Virus record (IMG/VR): IMGVR_UViG_3300020427_000004
Coordinates: 1-39,131 of that record
Source: a virus
DNA length: 39,131 nucleotides
Reading direction: 5' to 3' (one strand)
Of the stretch, positions 7,384 to 13,683 are shown piece after piece. Under the pieces are notes generated by a model. It did not search any database. It saw only the letters and a list, made by a program, of their open reading frames with translations, and was not told where the DNA came from. The position numbers and the translations under genes were made by a program. Position 1 is the stretch's first letter; every line of letters starts with the position of its first letter.

Positions 7384-7788
7384 ATGAGAAAGTTATTTAT
7401 ATTAATGGTAGGCCTATTATTTATATCATGTGAGTATATTGGCCCTGGGGAAACAGAAAGGGGTTTTACTACTTATGTATGGTTTAACCCCGATAACCTT
7501 GAAAAAATAGATATATCTGCTTACCCGGATAGGGAGATATATACGGTAGAAAATGGTAATATGTTTAAAATAGGCTGGGAAATACAAGGAATAGATTACC
7601 ATTTAAGGGTAGAATTTCCTGATGGTATTATAGATAAAGTAAACTTTACTGGTACCGATATAAGAAAAGGAGAAGAATATCCCAATGATTCAACATTTAC
7701 CCAGGTACAACCTCAGGTAAATTTATTGGATACACAGGATGGTAAATATCTATTAATAATATATACAGATTGTTATAAATGTCAATAG
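7384..7788 (+). CDS. Phage-encoded lipoprotein
   Basis: The 134-residue protein has a short basic N-terminus, a hydrophobic core and a lipobox ending in Cys16 (LLFISC). It should be processed by signal peptidase II and lipidated. The mature part is predicted beta-rich, with Tyr/Trp and Gly-Asp turns and a final CYKCQ. A phage lipoprotein in an early operon recalls superinfection-exclusion lipoproteins of other phages, but no sequence similarity is claimed. Confidence 0.78.
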   Translation: MRKLFILMVGLLFISCEYIGPGETERGFTTYVWFNPDNLEKIDISAYPDREIYTVENGNMFKIGWEIQGIDYHLRVEFPDGIIDKVNFTGTDIRKGEEYPNDSTFTQVQPQVNLLDTQDGKYLLIIYTDCYKCQ

Positions 7789-7877
7789 AGATATATCAAA
7801 TATTCGGCGGATTAGAGATTTTAATAATCCTAGTTTTATTATTAATGTTTTTAAAAGAATATCCAAAACTGAGATGA
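7779..7877 (+). CDS. Single-helix membrane microprotein (32 aa)
   Basis: ATG at 7779 lies within the lipoprotein gene's last codons. The 32-codon frame ends TGA at 7875-7877, overlapping the next ATG. The product is essentially one hydrophobic helix (about residues 9-25) with a KEYPKLR tail. Coupling on both sides supports it. Confidence 0.6.
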   Translation: MSIEIYQIFGGLEILIILVLLLMFLKEYPKLR

Positions 7878-8038
7878 GAAAGAATACACTAGAACCTAAT
7901 AAAAAAGCTATAAAATTATTAAACCATTATAGTAAGAAAAATGCTCTAGCTAAGGCTATATCTAAAAGAAAAGAGATGCCAAAAGGAACTATTGGGTACT
8001 TCTACTGGAAAGATGTAATTAAAATTATAAAAAAATGA
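7874..8038 (+). CDS. Unidentified 54-residue basic protein
   Basis: The start overlaps the preceding stop (ATGA at 7874) and the stop overlaps the next ATG (ATGA at 8035). The product is very basic and helical, with ALAKAISKRKEMPKGTIGYF suggesting a helix-turn-helix-like segment. Function unknown. Confidence 0.62.
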   Translation: MRKNTLEPNKKAIKLLNHYSKKNALAKAISKRKEMPKGTIGYFYWKDVIKIIKK

Positions 8039-8250
8039 TTAGTAATATAAGTCCAGAAATAGAAGCAAAAGTATTATCCTGTGTAGATAATATAAAAAGA
8101 AAGAATATACCTAAAGTATTAGGTGTAACAACAGCTTTGGTTAACTATATATTTGCTAAACATAAGATCAAGAGAAAGCCTAATAAGTATGATAAATATG
8201 GTAGGCTAAAAGAAACACATAAAACAATATACCATTATGACAAAGATTAA
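8035..8250 (+). CDS. Small basic protein with helix-turn-helix-like segment
   Basis: In this 71-residue basic protein, residues about 22-46 (KNIPKVLGVTTALVNYIFAKH) read as a helix, a Gly-containing turn and a second helix, like a small homeodomain-type or resolvase-type DNA-binding motif. It overlaps both neighbours. Possible regulator; assigned only from pattern. Confidence 0.62.
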   Translation: MISNISPEIEAKVLSCVDNIKRKNIPKVLGVTTALVNYIFAKHKIKRKPNKYDKYGRLKETHKTIYHYDKD

Positions 8251-8434
8251 GATGATCACAGTATTTGATCCACTATCAGGTAAAGATATTAATCTACCTT
8301 TACCAACTACTAAGTATGAATTGGTAAAGGCTACTATAAACGATATGAAAAAGGCTAACCCGGGTAAGGATATCAAAATAACCAGGGTTCAAGATGAGTT
8401 AATTTATGAGCCCGTGGACCCTAAAAATGAGTAA
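8237..8434 (+). CDS. Unidentified small protein
   Basis: The 65-residue protein has beta-type segments (MITVFDPLSGKDINL; DIKITRVQDELIYEP). The start is 14 bp inside the previous gene. It is the last gene before promoter P8. Confidence 0.6.
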   Translation: MTKIKMITVFDPLSGKDINLPLPTTKYELVKATINDMKKANPGKDIKITRVQDELIYEPVDPKNE

Positions 8435-8438
8435 TACC

Positions 8439-8463
8439 AGTGTTTTTTAATTTCTTATATTTG
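8439..8463 (+). promoter_or_regulatory. Early promoter P8 (RGTG-N13-TATATTTG)
   Basis: AGTG at 8439-8442 and TATATTTG at 8456-8463 have the 13-bp spacer. The downstream leader is nearly the same as that of P7. Confidence 0.8.
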
Positions 8464-8487
8464 AATATAATTAATAAATAAAAAATA

Positions 8488-8733
8488 ATGGAAAATTTTA
8501 TTGTAGGCAAAACAGTATTAAAAGGCATAGATAAACAAACCTTCCAAGACGCAAAGAATTGGTTAGACCAACAAAATGGCTGCCCTTATGATATTGATGA
8601 ACATGTATTAGATGCAGCTAATAATATATCACAAGAAACCGGTGAAACAGTAGTGGAAGTAATAGAATCATGGGCATATAGTTATAATGACCTAATGGCA
8701 GAGAAAGGTTTAAAAGAATTAAATAAACAATAG
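8488..8733 (+). CDS. Unidentified acidic small protein
   Basis: The 81-residue acidic helical protein contains an NWLDQQNGCPYDIDEH segment. It is the first gene behind P8. No family is recognised. Confidence 0.68.
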   Translation: MENFIVGKTVLKGIDKQTFQDAKNWLDQQNGCPYDIDEHVLDAANNISQETGETVVEVIESWAYSYNDLMAEKGLKELNKQ

Positions 8734-8741
8734 TTATAGTT

Positions 8742-9260
8742 ATGGATAAAGGGATACTAAATGCAAAGCTTCTCCAAGATGGGAGATCATTCTGGACAAC
8801 AGACAATGGGTTCACATTTAAAATGCAGGACCAAAAAGGTGAAATCTTAGAAGTAACAGAGGCTTATTATAAGAAAATGCTAACACTGTGGAGAAAGGAG
8901 CAAAAACAATATAAGAAGGCGGGTAAGATTTTGGATAAAACTCATAAAACTATCGAAAAAGGTTTTGAAAAAGCAGAGTCTGAAAGAGTTGAATTTGTAA
9001 AAGCTTTAAAGAAAGGTATACCAGTAAGACCCTTAGGGATAGGTTATGCACATACTGATTTACATGATAATGAGCTTAGGAGTATAGGTCATAAGGCTTC
9101 TCATTATTTACCAAAGGATGAGATTACAATAAACCTAAGAGCACTAGATGAAGAAGCCTTGGATGACCTTAAGTTTATATTAGAAGATCAACTAGGAATG
9201 AAACCAGATGACACCAACGAGAAGGCATTAGATGCTATTAATAACTATAAAGAACTATAA
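8742..9260 (+). CDS. Unidentified protein with central charged helix
   Basis: The 172-residue protein has a short beta-like N-terminal part (about 1-40), then a long Lys/Glu-rich helix (about 45-90, probably coiled coil), then a region with several His residues, and an acidic C-terminus. No family is recognised. The next gene begins 4 bp after its stop. Confidence 0.68.
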   Translation: MDKGILNAKLLQDGRSFWTTDNGFTFKMQDQKGEILEVTEAYYKKMLTLWRKEQKQYKKAGKILDKTHKTIEKGFEKAESERVEFVKALKKGIPVRPLGIGYAHTDLHDNELRSIGHKASHYLPKDEITINLRALDEEALDDLKFILEDQLGMKPDDTNEKALDAINNYKEL

Positions 9261-9264
9261 GATC

Positions 9265-9585
9265 ATGAAACACATAAGAGTTAAACTAGCAGAGACAAAA
9301 ACCCAGGTAAATATCCTAACAATAAAGGATAACAATAGTGTTTATCAAACTGTACTGGATAATCAAGAACTACAAAACCTAAAGGATGAGCTAAATATCA
9401 ATAAGGCCGAATCAGAAGATAATCACCTATCACCTGTAAAAATTAGGGCCTTAGCAGAACTAAGAAAGGCATATAGACAATACGAAAACCATAAAAACCT
9501 AAGATATCTAGAATTAAAGGATAACTACCTTAAGATAGGACTAATCACCCAAGCGGATATAACAGAACTACTCCTAAAACAATAA
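9265..9585 (+). CDS. Unidentified protein, member 1 of a tandem paralogue set
   Basis: The 106 residues are counted from ATG 9265. An upstream in-frame ATG at 9232 would overlap the previous gene by 29 bp and adds residues with no counterpart in the paralogues. The N-terminal 45 residues are beta strands followed by LDNQELQNLKDELN. The same strand-then-L-[DS]-x-x-EL-x-x-L plan recurs in the next two genes. The C-terminal half is helical and basic. Confidence 0.65.
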   Translation: MKHIRVKLAETKTQVNILTIKDNNSVYQTVLDNQELQNLKDELNINKAESEDNHLSPVKIRALAELRKAYRQYENHKNLRYLELKDNYLKIGLITQADITELLLKQ

Positions 9586-9590
9586 TAACA

Positions 9591-10097
9591 ATGAAACAAC
9601 CAGTAGAAATAAAGGTAATCAAAACCTTATACAAAGGTAACCAAAACCTAACACAAATAATGTTCACCAATCGCAATAAGGGAGGCATTATAAGTAAACA
9701 ATCCTTAATCACCTTAGATGAGAAAGAACTACAATCACTTAAAAGCCAATTAAACGATAACGGTAAATCTAATAGATTAAGTTATACACCTAACCCTTGT
9801 AAAGGTGAAGCAGATAAAGAAGTTAACCAATGGATAAGCGTGGAAGATAGATTGCCAAATGGTGACACAGAATCCAATGAAACTGAAGTTGAAGTAATTG
9901 GTTATAATGAAAATTGGGTTCATCCAGATTTTAACCCCAATGGAACTAGAGTTTGTTGCATGGATGATTTTGGTTGGTATTCCGCTAGGTGGAATAATGA
10001 ACATACTTTTTACAAAGATGTTAGTCCAGAAGAAGAGGATAATCCAACACATTGGAGACCAATACCAAAATCACCTAATCACCCAAAACACAAATAA
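9591..10097 (+). CDS. DUF551 protein with N-terminal domain shared with its neighbours
   Basis: In this 168-residue protein, residues about 1-55 resemble the small domain of the flanking genes (LDEKELQSLKSQLND). Residues about 79-163 match DUF551: QWISVEDRLPNG at the start, a GWYSARWN stretch, and a closing P-THWRPIPKSP. DUF551 occurs in many phage accessory proteins and has no known function. It follows the preceding gene by 5 bp, and the next small gene starts 2 bp after its stop. Confidence 0.78.
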   Translation: MKQPVEIKVIKTLYKGNQNLTQIMFTNRNKGGIISKQSLITLDEKELQSLKSQLNDNGKSNRLSYTPNPCKGEADKEVNQWISVEDRLPNGDTESNETEVEVIGYNENWVHPDFNPNGTRVCCMDDFGWYSARWNNEHTFYKDVSPEEEDNPTHWRPIPKSPNHPKHK

Positions 10098-10099
10098 CA

Positions 10100-10273
10100 A
10101 TGAATACAATAGAATTAAAAACCAACACACCTATAATAGGTAATCACCAACTAATTATCACAGACGAATGTGATAATGAAACCACCCACAACCTTAGTGA
10201 CTATGAATTAGAACAACTAATCACCCAGGTATCAAACCTAACCAACAACCCAAAAACAAAAATAAATCTTTAA
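10100..10273 (+). CDS. 57-residue protein, member 3 of the tandem paralogue set
   Basis: ATG at 10100, 2 bp after the DUF551 stop; TAA at 10271-10273. It consists only of the shared small domain: beta-rich start, then LSDYELEQLITQVSNL. The codons are markedly C- and A-rich (ACC, AAC, CCA). Confidence 0.6.
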   Translation: MNTIELKTNTPIIGNHQLIITDECDNETTHNLSDYELEQLITQVSNLTNNPKTKINL

Positions 10274-10288
10274 ATAAATAAAACAATT

Positions 10289-11095
10289 ATGAGAACACCA
10301 AGGCCAATAGGAACAACAAACATAGGGGCATCAATAAATAATAATCAAGATAACAACCTATTACAATTACATATAATAGATTCATATATCAATAGCAATT
10401 TCACTTACTGTAATAAGGCCATGAGCATAGAAGTATTTGCAAGGTATATAGGAATAGACAGACAGATGATATTAGAAAGGATTACTAATAAGGGTAAAGA
10501 TCTATATCAAATGGTAGACCCAGAACAACAAGGTGATCAACTCAGGGCACTAATTGGAATCACTCTAGGAAATGCACTGACTGACCGTAGCTTAGCTCTA
10601 GAGCAGCATAGTATACTAGCTTCTGAGCAAGGGGGTGTATACAAACCTTTCATTTCCGGAGAGGTCAATAAGGCCCTAAAGCTAGTTATGGAATCCACAT
10701 CCGGAATCCTTAATATCGCCAAATCGCTAGGGGGCAACCAAGGCCTTAATATAACTCTGAACAACCACAATGGCGATAACAACCAAGAGAACCATAATTA
10801 CCTTACTGCCCATCAAGCATTAGAACTTATGCATCAGCAGGCTAAGTTAGAAGACGGCCCCTCGTTGCTGGAAGATCCATCCGCTAAGAAGGCCTTATTT
10901 GAAAAGTATAATATAGGGGCTACTCCTATTGTAAAGGCTAATGAACAACAAGGCCTTGATGATAGTCGAGAGGGCCTTAATTTTAAGGATCTGGCACAGT
11001 TATCAGATAGCAAGGTAGACCGGCCAGCTAAGGCTACACATATAGATAGAAGGGCTAGGGAGATTGAGATAGATCCTGATGAGGATCAGATATAG
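10289..11095 (+). CDS. Putative DNA-binding protein, possibly terminase small subunit
   Basis: In this 268-residue protein, residues about 44-65 (MSIEVFARYIGIDRQMILERI) look like a helix-turn-helix. The middle (about 85-150) is helical, with VYKPFISGEVNKALKLV, a pattern I associate with some small-terminase proteins. A low-complexity Asn-rich linker and an acidic, charged C-terminus follow. A small terminase would recognise packaging sites and hand DNA to TerL, whose gene is about 11 kb away at 22002. The gene and the 200 bp after it are rich in AGGGCCTT and AAGGCC motifs, which could be binding sites. The call is tentative; a regulator is the alternative. Confidence 0.45.
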   Translation: MRTPRPIGTTNIGASINNNQDNNLLQLHIIDSYINSNFTYCNKAMSIEVFARYIGIDRQMILERITNKGKDLYQMVDPEQQGDQLRALIGITLGNALTDRSLALEQHSILASEQGGVYKPFISGEVNKALKLVMESTSGILNIAKSLGGNQGLNITLNNHNGDNNQENHNYLTAHQALELMHQQAKLEDGPSLLEDPSAKKALFEKYNIGATPIVKANEQQGLDDSREGLNFKDLAQLSDSKVDRPAKATHIDRRAREIEIDPDEDQI

Positions 11096-11312
11096 GGCCT
11101 TAAGTCCTTAATACATATTGAAAGTTTTGTTGGGGGTAAAGTACTCGTGGTAGGGCTCTGGGATTAATATCTTAGGGCCTTATTTATGTTGTTTTAGGGC
11201 CCCCAGCAAAGGTGCTTTACTTACGATCTTAGGGCCTTCAATGGTAGGGCCTTATTGTTGAGGTGATTTAGGGCCTTAATAGACTAGGGCCTTTAAGCAG
11301 TCTACGGCCGTA
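11094..11312. repeat. AGGGCCTT repeat cluster in the 11096-11381 intergenic region
   Basis: AGGGCCTT occurs six times, at 11094, 11174, 11231, 11246, 11270 and 11286, plus a TTAGGGCCC at 11194. The motif contains the GGCC palindrome, and several copies extend to TTAGGGCCTTA. The region has no convincing ORF. A TACGGCCGTA palindrome (11303-11312) closes it, 11 bp before P9. Confidence 0.7.
11304..11311. promoter_or_regulatory. ACGGCCGT palindrome upstream of P9 (possible operator)
   Basis: This 8-bp perfect palindrome lies exactly 12 bp before the GGTG of P9. The same octamer at the same distance precedes P10. Confidence 0.5.
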
Positions 11313-11323
11313 AAGGATAATCT

Positions 11324-11348
11324 GGTGTTTTATTAATTATTATATTTG
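11324..11348 (+). promoter_or_regulatory. Early promoter P9 (RGTG-N13-TATATTTG)
   Basis: GGTG at 11324-11327 and TATATTTG at 11341-11348 have the 13-bp spacer. It drives the single-gene unit at 11382. Confidence 0.82.
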
Positions 11349-11381
11349 TATTATAAATAAATAATTAAATAAATAGAAATT

Positions 11382-11786
11382 ATGAAATCAATTACAGCAG
11401 ATCAAATCCTTAAAAACACCTACACATTAGGCAAAGCATTTAGGGAATTACCAACTAACCTTATAAGTAAACTTTTATCAGATGACCTTAAAACACCTAG
11501 GGATTTAAATTCATTTAACCCCTGGAAAAACTATTTACCAAAAAGGACCTTTTTTCAAACAGAGGGTGATTTAAATGAGCTCTACCTTATGGCCATAAGG
11601 GATATGTTATCACCTTATGATTTGATTAATCCCAGGGTACCAGGTTTTATTAATCTGGTGGATTTTGCAATGGCATCCAGTGATATTATGGGTTATGAGG
11701 AATTTGAGAAACTAGAGGTAGTTCAGGATTGGAAACATGAATACCCTAATATGTTCAAGACACTATTGGTATGGGCTTGGGGTTAA
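11382..11786 (+). CDS. Unidentified protein
   Basis: The 134-residue soluble protein contains NSFNPWKNYLPKRTFF and a Trp-rich C-terminus. No motif is recognised. It is a single-gene unit between P9 and the hairpin terminator at 11794, starting in ATTATG. Confidence 0.72.
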   Translation: MKSITADQILKNTYTLGKAFRELPTNLISKLLSDDLKTPRDLNSFNPWKNYLPKRTFFQTEGDLNELYLMAIRDMLSPYDLINPRVPGFINLVDFAMASSDIMGYEEFEKLEVVQDWKHEYPNMFKTLLVWAWG

Positions 11787-11793
11787 TTTATAT

Positions 11794-11820
11794 AAGGCCT
11801 AGGATTATATCCTGGGCTTT
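11794..11820 (+). terminator. Terminator hairpin after the 11382 gene
   Basis: A 12-bp stem, AAGGCCTAGGAT (11794-11805) with ATCCTGGGCTTT (11809-11820), has two G-U pairs and a 3-nt loop, and ends in a TTTGTTG tract. The intergenic sequence to P10 also has TTAGGGCCC (11840), AGGGCCTT (11878) and AAAGGCCTTA (11901). Confidence 0.7.
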
Positions 11821-11921
11821 GTTGTGTAAGGATACTGTGTTAGGGCCCAGGAGCAATGGGTGTATGTATATGGCTTGAGGGCCTTATAGAGGATTAACCT
11901 AAAGGCCTTAATACTCCTTCG

Positions 11922-11929
11922 ACGGCCGT
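11922..11929. promoter_or_regulatory. ACGGCCGT palindrome upstream of P10 (possible operator)
   Basis: Same octamer and same 12-bp gap to GGTG as at P9. Confidence 0.5.
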
Positions 11930-11941
11930 GGTAGTATTACT

Positions 11942-11966
11942 GGTGAACTTTAATAAATTATATTTG
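11942..11966 (+). promoter_or_regulatory. Early promoter P10 (RGTG-N13-TATATTTG)
   Basis: GGTG at 11942-11945 and TATATTTG at 11959-11966 have the 13-bp spacer. It serves the 11991-12323 genes. Confidence 0.82.
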
Positions 11967-11990
11967 TATAAATAAATAAATAATTATATT

Positions 11991-12194
11991 ATGGAAAATA
12001 AAAAAACACCTTATCATTATGCTTCAACCAAAACATATCCAAATGCCAAAGTGGGGGATATATTACATGCATCCTCTGGAGCACCAGGTTTTGGTAGAAC
12101 AGAAAATAAAGTTACTGAAATAAAAGGTAATGAGATTTGGGCTATAGAGATATTTAATAATATCCAAATAATGGATCCAGATGACTGTTATTAA
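11991..12194 (+). CDS. Unidentified small protein
   Basis: The 67-residue protein is probably a small beta-barrel-like fold: KVGDILHASSGAPGFGRTENKV, then KGNEIWAIEIFNNIQIM. Gly-rich turns between strands are evident. No family is recognised. First gene behind P10. Confidence 0.65.
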   Translation: MENKKTPYHYASTKTYPNAKVGDILHASSGAPGFGRTENKVTEIKGNEIWAIEIFNNIQIMDPDDCY

Positions 12195-12218
12195 CCAACA
12201 CAATTAAATAAATAAATT

Positions 12219-12323
12219 ATGTTAAGATTAAATAAGATACCAACTAACGTTATTATCATAGCCCTAGTCCTAATCGATTTATTAATCACATACATAATCA
12301 TATTTGGAATCCCTACATTCTAA
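12219..12323 (+). CDS. Single-helix membrane microprotein (34 aa)
   Basis: ATG at 12219 (context AATTATG), TAA at 12321-12323. A short basic start precedes one hydrophobic helix over about residues 10-31. A GC-rich hairpin follows at once. Confidence 0.6.
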   Translation: MLRLNKIPTNVIIIALVLIDLLITYIIIFGIPTF

Positions 12324-12332
12324 ATATAACCT

Positions 12333-12365
12333 GGGCCCTTATCCCTACATAGGGCCCTCTTATAA
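12333..12365 (+). terminator. GGGCCC hairpin, probable terminator
   Basis: GGGCCCT (12333-12339) pairs with AGGGCCC (12351-12357) around an 11-nt loop, followed by TCTTATAAAA. It uses the same GGGCCC core as the palindromes nearby. The T-tract is poor. Confidence 0.5.
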
Positions 12366-12374
12366 AACATTACT

Positions 12375-12614
12375 ATGGAAACATTATATAAGGTTACACT
12401 AATACTAAGACAATTACAATTCCGATCAATATTCCTAAAGGATTTAGATGATGAATTTGAGGATTTAAATGAAAACCTTTTAGATTTCGACATGAGTGTG
12501 TCAGATAGGGTAAAACATTTAGATAATTTCCATGATAAGTATTACAGGGATTACCTTGTATACCTACACAGTATGGACTTTAATGAGCAGGATATAGAAA
12601 ATCTTAGATCATGA
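12375..12614 (+). CDS. Unidentified acidic helical protein
   Basis: The 79-residue protein is helical and acidic (LDDEFEDLNENLLDFD). It has no RGTG promoter of its own, so it is either read through from P10 or uses a signal I do not see. The stop overlaps the next start (ATGA). Confidence 0.65.
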   Translation: METLYKVTLILRQLQFRSIFLKDLDDEFEDLNENLLDFDMSVSDRVKHLDNFHDKYYRDYLVYLHSMDFNEQDIENLRS

Positions 12615-12805
12615 GAAAGGTATTTTACACGGAATCCGGCATAGGGCTAACATTGCTTAATATAGATTCCATTATCAGGCAAAGGATTATAAATAGGGAC
12701 TACTACCCAAGATGTTTTTCAGAGATGGACAAAGAAGTCTTTAATAAGAAATATGTAGTTCCATATAAGACTACACTAGATAAATTAAAAGGTACACAAG
12801 GTTAG
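12611..12805 (+). CDS. Unidentified small protein
   Basis: The 64-residue basic protein overlaps the upstream gene by 4 bp. It is the last gene before the strong terminator at 12834. No motif is recognised. Confidence 0.6.
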   Translation: MRKVFYTESGIGLTLLNIDSIIRQRIINRDYYPRCFSEMDKEVFNKKYVVPYKTTLDKLKGTQG

Positions 12806-12833
12806 ATTTCTATTGTTTATTTATTTGTTAGAG

Positions 12834-12868
12834 AAGGGGACCTTTTTGCTGGGGTCCCTTTTTTTGTG
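12834..12868 (+). terminator. Strong terminator upstream of the moron
   Basis: The stem GGGACC (12837-12842) with GGTCCC (12853-12858) is extended by A-T and G-U pairs, has a loop of about 10 nt, and is followed by a run of T residues to 12865. It insulates the downstream unit. Confidence 0.85.
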
Positions 12869-12872
12869 TTTT

Positions 12873-13004
12873 CCCACGAGCTAAGGCATTATTGAAAAGT
12901 TACCTAGAAGGCCCTATTACACAATAACCATAAAGCCTTTGAAGGCCTTCTGGCGCTTATAGCGAATCCCACCAGCTAAGGCGCTTTTAGCAAGTTCCTG
13001 ACGG
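12873..13004. repeat. Imperfect direct repeat pair in the 12806-13163 intergenic region
   Basis: Two roughly 37-bp copies start at 12873 and 12968, 95 bp apart. Both begin CCCAC[GC]AGCTAAGGC and continue with related TT..AAAGTT/CAAGTT..CCT[AG] segments. A perfect GAAGGCCTTC palindrome lies between them (12941-12950). The 358-bp interval has no gene and is more GC-rich than its surroundings up to about 13015. After that it turns very A/T-rich and carries the promoter of the 13164 gene. Confidence 0.6.
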
Positions 13005-13091
13005 CACCCTAAAGGAGAAAAAGGGATAAATTTCTTAATAAATTTTATCTATGAAAATATTTTTTTCTATAAGAAAATGAAATAAAAAATA

Positions 13092-13123
13092 TTTGTATGT
13101 AATACTAAAAGGACATATATTTG
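13092..13123 (+). promoter_or_regulatory. Host-like Bacteroidota promoter for the 13164 gene
   Basis: TTTG at 13092-13095, then 20 bp, then TATATTTG at 13116-13123 match the canonical TTG-N19-21-TAnnTTTG promoter. There is no RGTG 13 bp upstream of the -7 element, unlike the ten early promoters. The ATG is 40 bp downstream. Confidence 0.75.
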
Positions 13124-13163
13124 TAATGTAATTAATTAATAAACAAATAAATATTTTAACATT

Positions 13164-13643
13164 ATGAAAAATTCAGTAAAAAATTCAGCAAAAAAAGTTT
13201 CTAATAAAAAAGAAACTGTAAAAGAAATTGACGTTACAAAATTAAGTAATGAACAATTATTAAATATAGATTTAGATAAAGTAAATCTATACGACTTATT
13301 AGAAAATAATCCCGATCTAAAACCAAAATTAAAAGGGAATAAAGGCAGTAAAGAAAAAATGTATAAAGATACTGCTAAAAAAGAAAATGAAAGCGACAAA
13401 AATTTTCGCAGACGTATAAGAAATACAAGAAATACTTTTGTAGAAAATATTCTTTTATTGTTTCAAAATAAAAATGATAAAGAATTAAAAGAACAAATAA
13501 ATTCTTTTGAAGATTTTTATTTTGAAACATATACAAAGAACGATTTTAGTTTAGAATCAATTTGTAGATTAAATTCTGATGAAGCAACCAAAGCAAAAAT
13601 AAAATTATTCTTTCATATATTAAAAATGAATAAGACTAAATAA
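13164..13643 (+). CDS. Moron-like lysine-tailed protein
   Basis: In this 159-residue protein, residues 1-30 form a Lys/Ser/Asn tail, 30-50 an acidic LSNEQLLNIDLDKVNL helix, and about 75-140 a helical core with NFRRRIRNTRNTF and an aromatic EDFYFETY. The core resembles the C-terminal half of the 3331 product. It stands alone with its own canonical host promoter and strong terminators on both sides. Its arginines use AGA, CGC and CGT with no AGG, the codon its neighbours favour. These features suggest recent transfer and expression independent of the lytic programme. No function is known; a role in host takeover or defence is only a guess. Confidence 0.8.
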   Translation: MKNSVKNSAKKVSNKKETVKEIDVTKLSNEQLLNIDLDKVNLYDLLENNPDLKPKLKGNKGSKEKMYKDTAKKENESDKNFRRRIRNTRNTFVENILLLFQNKNDKELKEQINSFEDFYFETYTKNDFSLESICRLNSDEATKAKIKLFFHILKMNKTK

Positions 13644-13650
13644 TTTTAGA

Positions 13651-13683
13651 GGGGGGCAATTAATTTTGTCCCCCATCTTTTTT
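13651..13683 (+). terminator. Strong terminator after the moron
   Basis: A stem of GGGGG (13651-13655) with CCCCC (13670-13674), extended inward by four pairs including one G-U, has a 6-nt loop and is followed by ATCTTTTTTT. Confidence 0.88.

Noticed and set aside
9898-10143. Overlapping forward frame of 81 codons inside and after the DUF551 gene
   Set aside because: It overlaps the well-supported DUF551 frame and the start of the next gene, has atypical composition and no sensible start context.
11094-11312. CRISPR array at the AGGGCCTT cluster
   Set aside because: The repeat is only 8 bp and the spacing is irregular (15 to 80 bp), so it does not match a CRISPR repeat-spacer layout.
12873-13004. 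Phage attachment (att) site
   Set aside because: The repeats are imperfect and no integrase gene is visible in the window, so integration at this site is unsupported.
12869-13050. Possible tRNA or structured RNA in the GC-richer island
   Set aside because: Short palindromes are present, but no cloverleaf arm set, T-loop or CCA-type acceptor could be traced.
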